A DNA stretch of 64,000 nt from Pseudoramibacter alactolyticus (GTDB lineage: Bacteria > Bacillota > Clostridia > Eubacteriales > Eubacteriaceae): assembly GCF_050908235.1 (NCBI RefSeq), contig NZ_CP194340.1; one strand, written 5' to 3'. This document shows, one piece after another, positions 36,034-43,665 of this stretch (position 1 is its first letter; every line of letters starts with the position of its first letter). Made by a program: the position numbers and the translations under genes. Below the pieces are notes generated by a model. It did no database searches, was not told where the DNA came from, and saw nothing but the letters and a program-made list of their open reading frames with translations.

Positions 36034-36395
36034 GCCTTTTCACTTTCCTGCTGATGCAGTTCATTTAAAATGGCATCAATGTGCATGCCGTAAGCAACCG
36101 ATTCATCCCGTTTAAAGTGCAGTTCCGGAATCATATGTGTTTTCATGATTTTTCCAAGGCTGCTGCGCAAAAATCCCTTCGCCTTTTTCAGGGCCTCCAT
36201 AACACCTTGCGCATCCTCTTCCGATCCAAGCACACTGATGTACACTGTGGCCACTTTTAAATCAGGTGTTGCCTTGACGCCAGTAATACTTAAAGTATTG
36301 TTGTGCAGGCGTTTATCTTTCGTTTTCTGTCGAATGATCAAACTCAGTTCTCTTTGAATCTGAGCGTCAATCTTTTCTTTTCTATGAGAAGCCAT
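36030..36395 (-). CDS. rbfA: Ribosome-binding factor A
   Basis: RbfA is a KH-like cold-shock factor that helps 16S rRNA 5' end maturation. The 121-residue protein starts RKEKIDAQIQRELSLII and has the core DLKVATVYISVLG and RSSLGKIMKTHMIPELHFKRDESV. It sits between infB and nrnA. Confidence 0.95.
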   Translation of the reverse strand: MASHRKEKIDAQIQRELSLIIRQKTKDKRLHNNTLSITGVKATPDLKVATVYISVLGSEEDAQGVMEALKKAKGFLRSSLGKIMKTHMIPELHFKRDESVAYGMHIDAILNELHQQESEKA

Positions 36396-36446
36396 CTTGA
36401 TTAGCCCTTTCTATTTTTGATTTTCAGTCCCAATGAGGGTAAAACT

Positions 36447-38825
36447 CTAAAGTTCGCGCTTAACAGCTTCATTGACAAAAGTTTCGATCACATCGCCTTC
36501 TTTAATATCGTTGTAGTTTTCGATACCGATACCGCATTCGTAACCTTGGTTGACTTCTTTCACATCGTCTTTGAATCGGCGCAGTGAAGCGATCTTCCCT
36601 TCAAAAACAACAATGCCGTCTCGTGCGACACGCACTTCATCGGAGCGACTGATCTTCCCGTCTGTAACATAAGCACCGGCGATAATGACGCCTCCCGGAA
36701 TTCTGAAGGTAGAGCGCACTTCCGCATCTCCGGTTACTTTTTCCACAAACTCCGGATCGAGCAGCCCTTCCATGGCTTTCTTCACATCGTCAATCGCATC
36801 GTAAATAACACGATAGAGGTGAATATCGATTTTTTCATTTTCAGCAGCCGCCAATGCATTTTTATCCGGACGCACATTAAATCCAATAATAATCGCGTCG
36901 GAGGTGGTCGCCAGCAATACGTCTGATTCATTGACCGCACCAACAGCACCATGAATGACATTGACTTTAACTTCGTCATTACTCAATTTTTGAAGCGATT
37001 GCGACAATGCTTCAACCGATCCCTGAACATCCGCTTTTACAATCAGATTGATATCTTTGACATCGCCTTCCTGAATTCGAGAGAACAGATCATCCAACGA
37101 AACTTTCGCTTTTGCCTGACGGTTGTTCTTTTCCTGTTCGAGGCGCTGTTCCGCCATTTGTCTTGCTTCCTTGTCTGACGGCATAACGATAAAGTCATCG
37201 CCGGCCTCCGGTGTTCCGGAAAGGCCTGAAATTTCAACGGGTCTCGACGGACCTGCCTTTTTGATTCGACGGCCTTTATCATCAACCATGGTTCGCACGC
37301 GGCCATAGGTCGTTCCAGAGAGGATCGCATCGCCGAGGTGAAGCGTCCCCTGCTGAACCAAAATGGAAGCGGTTGAGCCTTTGCCCTTTTTCACCCGCGC
37401 TTCAATCACACAACCGCGCGCCGGCCGATCGGGATCTGCCTTCAATTCTTCGATTTCGGCAACCAACAAAATGTTTTCTAACAATTCGTCGATATTTTTG
37501 CCTTTTTTGGCCGAAACCGGAACCGCGATAACATCACCGCCCCATTCTTCAACAATCACACCTTGATCGACCAACTCCTGCTTGACGCGTTCGGGATTGG
37601 CACCTTCTTTATCGATTTTATTGATTGCAACAATGATCGGCACTTTTGCCGCCTTGGCATGATTGATGGCTTCTATCGTCTGCGGCATCACACCATCATC
37701 CGCAGCCACAACCAAAACAGCAATGTCCGTCATTTGAGCACCGCGTGAGCGCATGGCCGTAAACGCGGCGTGGCCCGGGGTGTCAATAAAAGTGATCGAC
37801 TTCCCTTGAATCTTAACCGTGTACGCCCCAATATGCTGGGTGATGCCGCCGGCTTCACCCGCTGTTACATGTGATTTCCGGATACGGTCAAGCAGCGATG
37901 TTTTACCGTGATCAACATGCCCCATGACGGTGACAACTGGCGGTCGGATTTCTTCATTACCCGTTTCCTCTTCGTCATATTCCTCGAGCATTTTTTCAAA
38001 AACATCTTCAACTTTAACGGCTTCAACTTCATACCCCAGTTCATCACAAACCAATTGCGCTGTATCAAAGTCGATCCTTTGATTGATCGTGGCCATGGTT
38101 CCGGCGAGCATCAAAATTTTAATGATTTCGGTCGCTGCAACATCTAATGTCTCAGCCAGCTCACTAACTGTAATGTTTTCCGGGATGGCATAGACTTTAT
38201 TTTTTGCCTGTTCCGTTTTCTTTTCGTCTTTTTTCTTTTTGTAGACCGCGTGAGAGGTTTTTCCCTTTTTACTGTGATCTTTCACCTTAAGAGCCGGCTC
38301 ATTTTGGCGGTTGGCGCGATCCTTTTTATTTTTCTTTTTGCGATTTTTTTTATTTTCGCCATTTTGTTTCGGCAATGCCTCCGCACCATTTTTCTTTTTT
38401 AATCCCGACGCATGTTCTTGAGGCCCTGATTGTTTTGGCTTAGCCGATTTCTGCTTTATATCAGCTGTTTTTTTCTTTTCAGTACGCTTTTTATCCGCAC
38501 CCTGAGCTTTTTCCGAATGATCTGCGTGCGATTGTTTTATCTTTTGTTTCGGAACTTGTTTTGATTTTTGTGATGCCGTCTTGGCTTCTTCTTTTGCAGC
38601 GGAGGTTTTCTTAGAAGGCACTTTTTTCTTTTTAGCCGGCGTCTGTTCTTCAGTGCGCCGGTCCTTCTCGGGATCAAATTGTTTTTTAAAATTTTCAACT
38701 TGTTGATCTGTCAGCGCACTCATATGATTTTTAACCGGGATTTCAAATCGGTTTAAGATCTGGACAAATTCTCTGCTTGGAATATCATACTGACTTGCTA
38801 ATTGATATACTCTCAATTTTGCCAT
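36447..38825 (-). CDS. infB: Translation initiation factor IF-2
   Basis: IF-2 places initiator tRNA on the ribosome using GTP. The 792-residue protein has an IF2_N domain (LRVYQLASQYDIPSREFVQIL), a long Lys-rich low-complexity linker (about residues 50-220), a second IF2_N segment (TVSELAETLDVAATEIIKILM), the G domain (GHVDHGKTS, DTPGH, NKID) and the C-terminal tRNA-binding domains. ATG 38825 follows AAAGGAGG. It lies 22 bases after rnpM with no ylxQ gene between them. Confidence 0.97.
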   Translation of the reverse strand: MAKLRVYQLASQYDIPSREFVQILNRFEIPVKNHMSALTDQQVENFKKQFDPEKDRRTEEQTPAKKKKVPSKKTSAAKEEAKTASQKSKQVPKQKIKQSHADHSEKAQGADKKRTEKKKTADIKQKSAKPKQSGPQEHASGLKKKNGAEALPKQNGENKKNRKKKNKKDRANRQNEPALKVKDHSKKGKTSHAVYKKKKDEKKTEQAKNKVYAIPENITVSELAETLDVAATEIIKILMLAGTMATINQRIDFDTAQLVCDELGYEVEAVKVEDVFEKMLEEYDEEETGNEEIRPPVVTVMGHVDHGKTSLLDRIRKSHVTAGEAGGITQHIGAYTVKIQGKSITFIDTPGHAAFTAMRSRGAQMTDIAVLVVAADDGVMPQTIEAINHAKAAKVPIIVAINKIDKEGANPERVKQELVDQGVIVEEWGGDVIAVPVSAKKGKNIDELLENILLVAEIEELKADPDRPARGCVIEARVKKGKGSTASILVQQGTLHLGDAILSGTTYGRVRTMVDDKGRRIKKAGPSRPVEISGLSGTPEAGDDFIVMPSDKEARQMAEQRLEQEKNNRQAKAKVSLDDLFSRIQEGDVKDINLIVKADVQGSVEALSQSLQKLSNDEVKVNVIHGAVGAVNESDVLLATTSDAIIIGFNVRPDKNALAAAENEKIDIHLYRVIYDAIDDVKKAMEGLLDPEFVEKVTGDAEVRSTFRIPGGVIIAGAYVTDGKISRSDEVRVARDGIVVFEGKIASLRRFKDDVKEVNQGYECGIGIENYNDIKEGDVIETFVNEAVKREL

Positions 38826-38847
38826 ATAATTTCCTCCTTTATTATAT

Positions 38848-39120
38848 TTACATGGGCTGTATTTCCTTACGTAATGCAACTATCAGTTGGTCAAACGCTT
38901 CATTACTGATCGACTGTTTTAAAGCCGATTGAAGGGTTTCTTTTTTTAATTTATCAAGACACTGCAAGTTCCGACAGATATAGGCTCCCCGACCGTTCTT
39001 CTTCCCTGTCAGATCATATGTCAACCCTTCGGTTTCGTTATATACGATTCGAATTAAATCTTTCTTGGGTTGTTTCTCTTTACATGCAATGCATGTTCGC
39101 ATCGGTATTTTTTTCATCAT
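38848..39120 (-). CDS. rnpM: RNase P modulator RnpM (YlxR)
   Basis: This 90-residue protein of the YlxR family binds RNase P RNA. The hallmark is MRTCIACKEKQPKKDLIRIV, then GRGAYICRN, and CLDKLKK. The start is one of two tandem ATG codons one base after the nusA stop, so it depends on coupling. Confidence 0.9.
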   Translation of the reverse strand: MMKKIPMRTCIACKEKQPKKDLIRIVYNETEGLTYDLTGKKNGRGAYICRNLQCLDKLKKETLQSALKQSISNEAFDQLIVALRKEIQPM

Positions 39121-39121
39121 T

Positions 39122-40357
39122 TCAATCGTTCGGAAGCGTTTCTGCTTCAATAGGATCATCTGCCAAAACATCGGTCTCTGTATCTGAATCGTCGTCCAGC
39201 AATCCAGCGCCGGCATCATCACTGAGCACTTCATCCATCTCTTGCAGGATATCATCCACCAATTTCTCGGTTTCTTTTTCCTGGGAAAATTCCTCTCTCA
39301 AATTCGGATTTTCATCCAGCATCGCCTGAAAATCACTGGCACTTTTAATATCAATCTTCCAGCCAGTCAATCGAACCGCCAAGCGAACATTTTGTCCTTC
39401 TTTGCCAATCGCCAACGAAAATTGAAAATCGTCAACCACAGCATACGCCTGTTTATCGCGAGGATTAGCCAAAACCTCAATAACGTTGGCCGGACTCAAA
39501 GCGTTGGCGATAAATTCATGAATATCTTCGTTATAGCGAATGACATCAATTTTTTCACCGCCCAATTCATCAATAATATTTTGGATGCGCGTGCCACGGT
39601 ATCCCACACAGGATCCAACCGGATCAACCGTGCTGTCATTCGATTTAACCGCAATTTTTGAACGTGAACCCGCTTCTCGAGCGATGCTTTCAACATCGAC
39701 CACGCCATCGTAAATTTCCGGTACCTCCTCTTCGAGAAGCCGTTTAAGCAATCCGGAATGCGTTCTGGACACCATAATTTCCGGTCCTTTGCTCGTTTCC
39801 TTGACTGAAGTAATGTAAACACGAATGCGCTGTCCCGCTTTATAATGCTCGGTCGGAATCTGCTCGGAAAGCGGCATCAACCCCGTCGCATCGCCGATAT
39901 CCACATAGACCATTCGGCGATCCACATGATCAATTTTTCCTGTCACAACTTCATCTTGGCGTTCAATAAATGTGTCGTAAATATTTTTACGTTCCTGCTC
40001 CTTAATCTTTTGATAAATCATTTGTTTGGCATTTTGGGCTGCAATGCGGCCAAAATGCCTCGGTGCAATTTTTTTCTCAATCATTTGACCGATTTCCGCC
40101 GCTTCATCAATCGCCAAGGCCTCTGCCAATGTCTTTTCCTTATCGGGATCCATCACCTCATCGACAACCAGCCAGGTAGTGTATACCTGAATCTCACCAG
40201 AAGACCGGTCAAACCTCACCTCAACATTTTGTTCAGACCCATAATTCTTGCGATAAGCCTGTTCAATCGAGCTTTCGATTGCCTCTATCAATTCTTCTTT
40301 ATTAATGCCCTTTTCCTTTTCTAAAACGTCCAGGGCCGCTAAAAATTCTGCATTCAT
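39122..40357 (-). CDS. nusA: Transcription termination/antitermination factor NusA
   Basis: This 411-residue protein has the N-terminal domain (FLAALDVLEKEKGINKEELIEAI), the S1 domain (TGKIDHVDRRMVYVDIG) and two KH domains (GSCVGYRGTRIQNI, AIGKEGQNVRLA). A very acidic tail, rich in Asp and Glu, ends the protein and is longer than in Bacillus. It is second in the rimP-nusA-rnpM-infB operon. Confidence 0.96.
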   Translation of the reverse strand: MNAEFLAALDVLEKEKGINKEELIEAIESSIEQAYRKNYGSEQNVEVRFDRSSGEIQVYTTWLVVDEVMDPDKEKTLAEALAIDEAAEIGQMIEKKIAPRHFGRIAAQNAKQMIYQKIKEQERKNIYDTFIERQDEVVTGKIDHVDRRMVYVDIGDATGLMPLSEQIPTEHYKAGQRIRVYITSVKETSKGPEIMVSRTHSGLLKRLLEEEVPEIYDGVVDVESIAREAGSRSKIAVKSNDSTVDPVGSCVGYRGTRIQNIIDELGGEKIDVIRYNEDIHEFIANALSPANVIEVLANPRDKQAYAVVDDFQFSLAIGKEGQNVRLAVRLTGWKIDIKSASDFQAMLDENPNLREEFSQEKETEKLVDDILQEMDEVLSDDAGAGLLDDDSDTETDVLADDPIEAETLPND

Positions 40358-40366
40358 TTTCTACTC

Positions 40367-40822
40367 CTAAAATTCAAAATGAAGAGATGCTTTTGCAATT
40401 GATTTAAACGGGATCGTTAACGGCTCAGCGTCACCCTCTTGAACCACAATTTTTTCATCATCAACAAAGCGCAAAACAGCACATAATTGTTTTTGCCCAT
40501 CGATGGCCTCAAAAAGTTTTAAATCAATCATTTCGCCGACAACTGCCCGATAATGTTTCAATCTCGTCAGTTTACGTTCTAATCCCGGCGAAGACACCTG
40601 AAGGGTATATGTTTCAGCGATTGGATCCGCTGCGTCCAAAAACGCACTGATTTCTCGGCTGACTTTTTCGCAGTCTTCCAAGCTGATCCCTTCCTTCCGA
40701 TCAATGTAGACCGTTAAAATGCGTTTTTTCCCGGCCTTTTCAAAATCCACATCGTAAAGTTCATAGCCCAAAGTCGTCACCTGTGGCTTGAGCAACTCAT
40801 AAATCGCGTCTTTCCTTGCCAT
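40367..40822 (-). CDS. rimP: Ribosome maturation factor RimP
   Basis: RimP assists 30S assembly. The 151-residue protein has LGYELYDVDFEKAGKKRILTVYID, SLEDCEKVSREISAFLD and the YTLQVSSPGLERKL motif. ATG 40822 follows AAAGGAG; the frame is open further upstream without a site. It is the first gene of the operon running to ribF, after the frr terminator. Confidence 0.95.
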   Translation of the reverse strand: MARKDAIYELLKPQVTTLGYELYDVDFEKAGKKRILTVYIDRKEGISLEDCEKVSREISAFLDAADPIAETYTLQVSSPGLERKLTRLKHYRAVVGEMIDLKLFEAIDGQKQLCAVLRFVDDEKIVVQEGDAEPLTIPFKSIAKASLHFEF

Positions 40823-40828
40823 TTTTCT

Positions 40829-40850
40829 CCTTTGAGAATATTGTATCATT
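40829..40850. repeat. Inverted repeat just before rimP
   Basis: TGAGAAT, eight bases, ATTCTCA lies between the frr terminator and the rimP ribosome binding site, overlapping a possible -10 (TACAAT, 40845-40840). It could be an operator or a short RNA hairpin. Confidence 0.35.
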
Positions 40851-40852
40851 CT

Positions 40853-40886
40853 CATAAAAACACAAGAGCGGGTCACCCCACTCTTG
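40853..40886 (-). terminator. Terminator after frr
   Basis: On the minus strand CAAGAGTGGG/CCCGCTCTTG arms with a 4-base loop (one G-U pair) are followed by TGTTTTTAT. It separates the pyrH-frr unit from rimP. Confidence 0.85.
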
Positions 40887-40911
40887 AACCAGATCTATTT
40901 GGTTTTATCCG

Positions 40912-41469
40912 TTATACCGCCAGAATTTCTTCTTCCTTAGCTTTCAGAACCGCATCGATCTCTTTGATCTTTTTGTCGGTTAATTTCTGAACAGAATTCT
41001 GGCCATCGTGCATTTCGTCTTCGCTGATGTCCCCGTCCTTTTGCGCCGTTTTAAGTTTTTGATCTGACTTGCGACGGATGTTGCGCATGGCGACCTTGCA
41101 TTCTTCTCCATATTTTTTGGTGAGTTTGACCAATTCTTTTCGGCGTTCTTCGGTTAATTGCGGCACCGCTAAACGAATAATCTTGCCGTCGTTGGATGGA
41201 TTAAATCCCAAATCTGCTGTAAGAATGGCCTTTTCGATCGCCGGCAGCGCTGTTGTGTCATAAGGCTGAACTGTGATCAGTCGTGCTTCCGGTGCCGCAA
41301 CCGTGGCCAGCTGATTAATCGCTGTTGGTGCCCCATAATAGTCGACGGTCACTTTATCGAGAATATGCGCATTGGCCCGTCCCGCACGCAAAGTGTTCAA
41401 ACTGCCGCTCAAATTTTCTAATGCCTTATTCATTTTTTCTTCGGCACGCTGCATCATTTCATTAACCAT
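40912..41469 (-). CDS. frr: Ribosome recycling factor
   Basis: RRF splits post-termination ribosomes with EF-G. The 185-residue protein has LRAGRANAHILDKVTVDYYGAPT, NPSNDGKIIRLAVPQLTEERRKEL and the helical tail. ATG 41469 follows a G-rich site and lies one base after the pyrH stop, so the two are coupled. Confidence 0.97.
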   Translation of the reverse strand: MVNEMMQRAEEKMNKALENLSGSLNTLRAGRANAHILDKVTVDYYGAPTAINQLATVAAPEARLITVQPYDTTALPAIEKAILTADLGFNPSNDGKIIRLAVPQLTEERRKELVKLTKKYGEECKVAMRNIRRKSDQKLKTAQKDGDISEDEMHDGQNSVQKLTDKKIKEIDAVLKAKEEEILAV

Positions 41470-41470
41470 C

Positions 41471-42184
41471 TTAGTTTCCCCCCTCAATTAATGTGCCAAT
41501 CTGTTCGCCATTAACTGCGCGCAAAATATTATCCGGATTATCCAAACCGAAAACCAAAATTGGAATATCATTATCCATACAAAGGGTGATGGCCGTCGAA
41601 TCCATTACTTTAAGCCCTTTGTTAATCACATCCAAATAACTCAGATGATCAAATTTCTGAGCATTTGGATTGATCGCCGGATCAGAATCATAAACAGCAT
41701 CTACATTTTTCGCCAGCAGGATGATATCGGCATCAATTTCTGCTGCTCTAAGCGCCGCCGTAGTATCTGTGGTGAAAAATGGATTCCCAGTTCCCGCCGC
41801 AAAAATAACGACGCGCCTCTTTTCAAGGTGACGCATAGCCTTACGCTTGATATAGGGTTCCGCAATTTCCTTCATTTCGATGGCTGTCTGAACGCGGACC
41901 GGAACGCCCATTTGTTCTAATGCATCCTGCAACGCTAAAGCATTCAACACGGTTGATAACATTCCCATATAATCGGCTGTCGATTTATCCATACCGAATC
42001 CCTGACGACCGCGCCAAAAATTGCCGCCACCAACAACAACAGAGATTTCCACATCATGAACATAGACTTCTTTTACGGATTCACTGATTTGCTGAACGGT
42101 TGCCGGATCAATTCCGAATTCCTGCTCACCAGCCAAGGCTTCACCAGAGAGCTTGATCATAACCCTTTTATACTTTGCGTCCAA
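41471..42184 (-). CDS. pyrH: UMP kinase PyrH
   Basis: PyrH phosphorylates UMP to UDP, as a hexamer regulated by GTP and UTP. The 237-residue protein has MIKLSGEALAG, VVVGGGNFWRG, GTGNPFFTTDTTAALRA and VDAVYDSDP. The start is TTG at 42184, six bases after GGGAGG. tsf and rpsB, which often precede pyrH, are absent here. Confidence 0.96.
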   Translation of the reverse strand: MDAKYKRVMIKLSGEALAGEQEFGIDPATVQQISESVKEVYVHDVEISVVVGGGNFWRGRQGFGMDKSTADYMGMLSTVLNALALQDALEQMGVPVRVQTAIEMKEIAEPYIKRKAMRHLEKRRVVIFAAGTGNPFFTTDTTAALRAAEIDADIILLAKNVDAVYDSDPAINPNAQKFDHLSYLDVINKGLKVMDSTAITLCMDNDIPILVFGLDNPDNILRAVNGEQIGTLIEGGN

Positions 42185-42340
42185 AAGAACCTCCCAAATT
42201 TAAAGATGGTGTTTGTCTCCAGATAAAATCGGAAAAGTGAACGAGACTTTATCTGAAAAAAAAGAACACAAAATGTGCCCTTCCCGAAATTTTTCGTGTT
42301 TTATTGCGCGCTAAAACCACACAACGATTATTTTTATTAT
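42185..42340 (-). promoter_or_regulatory. pyrH leader with a terminator-like hairpin (possible attenuator)
   Basis: A minus-strand TATAAT lies at 42340-42335. About 35 bases later comes a hairpin with arms AACAC(G)AAAA (42300-42291) and TTTTGTGTT (42273-42265) and a run of eight T (42263-42256). A second hairpin (CAGATAAA / TTTATCTG, 42255-42222) follows before the pyrH ribosome binding site. Either the first hairpin ends the upstream 80-residue gene, or it is an attenuator within the pyrH leader. Confidence 0.45.
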
Positions 42341-42374
42341 ACACGATATTCAAAAAAAGTAAAGAAGAAACTCG

Positions 42375-42617
42375 TTAACTTGAAGGATTTCGGATCATAT
42401 CGATTCGATTGACGCGATAATGCCTGTTTCCCCGCAAAACCACGTCTCCCACTTTTACATTAACCAATTGGGCCAAAAATGGATCTTGACGCACCGCGTC
42501 AATCACAATTTTGCAATTGAAACGAACGTTATGATCGCTTGAGATCACAACGGTCTTTCCGTAGTTCACCCCCGATGGAATTTGATAATGTTTCTTTGGC
42601 TGCTGGTCTTCCTGCAT
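42375..42617 (-). CDS. Small protein of unknown function
   Basis: This is an 80-residue protein with no family that I recognise. The middle is beta-strand-like (GKTVVISSDHNVRFNCKIVIDAV, then LVNVKVGDVVLRGNRHYRVNRID), suggesting a small beta barrel; the termini are polar. No signal peptide or membrane segment is visible. It lies between the pyrH leader and the divergent parvulin gene. Confidence 0.6.
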   Translation of the reverse strand: MQEDQQPKKHYQIPSGVNYGKTVVISSDHNVRFNCKIVIDAVRQDPFLAQLVNVKVGDVVLRGNRHYRVNRIDMIRNPSS

Positions 42618-42756
42618 GGCGTTCTCCTTAACAAATGTATCGTTTCTGAATAATTCCTTTCACTTTAACATCTCCAGCGCGCTTTTGCAAGCCGTTTACA
42701 CTTAGCTTCTTAAAAAACGCGCCTATTTATCCTGATTCTTGCTTATTAATCGCAGC

Positions 42757-42784
42757 TTGACAAAAAAAACGCAAACGATAGACT
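42757..42784 (+). promoter_or_regulatory. Promoter of the parvulin gene
   Basis: TTGACA (42757-42762), 16 bases, TAGACT (42779-42784), about 35 bases before the ATG. Confidence 0.6.
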
Positions 42785-42819
42785 AAATGGCATTAAATCA
42801 CCGATCACAGGAGGATCAC

Positions 42820-43587
42820 ATGTCAGAAAAGGATCAAGTCCTTGCCACTGTTGAAGGCAAAGAAATCACGCAGAGCCAACTGGATTTGCTCATTGAACAG
42901 GCGCCGCAGGATCAGCAAATGCAATTTCGCACCCATGAAGGCCGCCGTCAACTGCTCAACGAGATGATTGCGCAAGAACTTTTTTATTTAAAAGGCAAAG
43001 CTGAAAAAATCGAAGAAACGGAAGAATATCAAAAAGAATTTGCAGAAATGACTGAAAAATTTTTAAAATCATACATGATTTCACATTTTATGTCTTCCGT
43101 AAAAGTTGAAGAAGACGAGCTTCGCCAGTATTACAATGAAAACCAGGACAAATTTATCGCGCCGGATTCCGTTCGCTGCAGTCACATTTTAGTTCCGGCC
43201 AAACAGCAGGCCATCGATATCATTGAAGAAATCGATACTGGCGGAAAAACCTTTGAACAGGCGGCAAAGGCTTATTCTGCCGACGCTTCCAATAAAGACC
43301 GCGGCGGTGATCTCGGCTATTTCCATAAAGGACAAATGGTTGCCGAATTTGAAATGGCTGCCTTTTCGCTGAACCCCGGAGAGATGACCAGCGCCCCCGT
43401 CCAAACGCAGTTCGGCTGGCACATCATTCAATGCACTGATCACAAGACAAACGAGATAGTTCCCTATGAAGCCGCCCGCGACAGTCTTCATCGTTTCCTT
43501 CTAGGACAAAAGCAAAATCGCCGTTACGTTGCAGAGGCAGAAGATCTGAAAAAACAGTATCACGTCAATATCAAATTGGGCTTATAA
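42820..43587 (+). CDS. Parvulin-type peptidyl-prolyl isomerase
   Basis: This 255-residue protein has an N-terminal SurA/PrsA-like helical part (VLATVEGKEITQSQLDLLIEQ) and a parvulin domain from about residue 125: VRCSHILVPAK, GGDLGYFHKGQMVAEFEMAAFSL, and TQFGWHIIQ. Unlike PrsA it has no signal peptide or lipobox, so it probably acts in the cytoplasm. ATG 42820 follows CAGGAGG; an upstream in-frame ATG has no site. It ends in a strong bidirectional terminator. Confidence 0.9.
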   Translation: MSEKDQVLATVEGKEITQSQLDLLIEQAPQDQQMQFRTHEGRRQLLNEMIAQELFYLKGKAEKIEETEEYQKEFAEMTEKFLKSYMISHFMSSVKVEEDELRQYYNENQDKFIAPDSVRCSHILVPAKQQAIDIIEEIDTGGKTFEQAAKAYSADASNKDRGGDLGYFHKGQMVAEFEMAAFSLNPGEMTSAPVQTQFGWHIIQCTDHKTNEIVPYEAARDSLHRFLLGQKQNRRYVAEAEDLKKQYHVNIKLGL

Positions 43588-43594
43588 AAATCTT

Positions 43595-43640
43595 CAAAAT
43601 AGAGATCTCGAGAACTTTCGAGATCTCTATTTTGTTTTTT
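43595..43640. terminator. Bidirectional terminator between the parvulin and helicase genes
   Basis: Long near-perfect arms (AAAATAGAGATCTCGA and its complement) with a short loop are followed by TTTTG and T6 on the plus strand. The two flanking genes converge. Confidence 0.85.
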
Positions 43641-43665
43641 GCACTTGCGTCTCTTGGTCATTGTC

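Noticed and set aside
40829..40850. Fur or PerR box
   Set aside because: The arms resemble a Fur site only loosely, and iron control of rimP-nusA-infB would be hard to justify.
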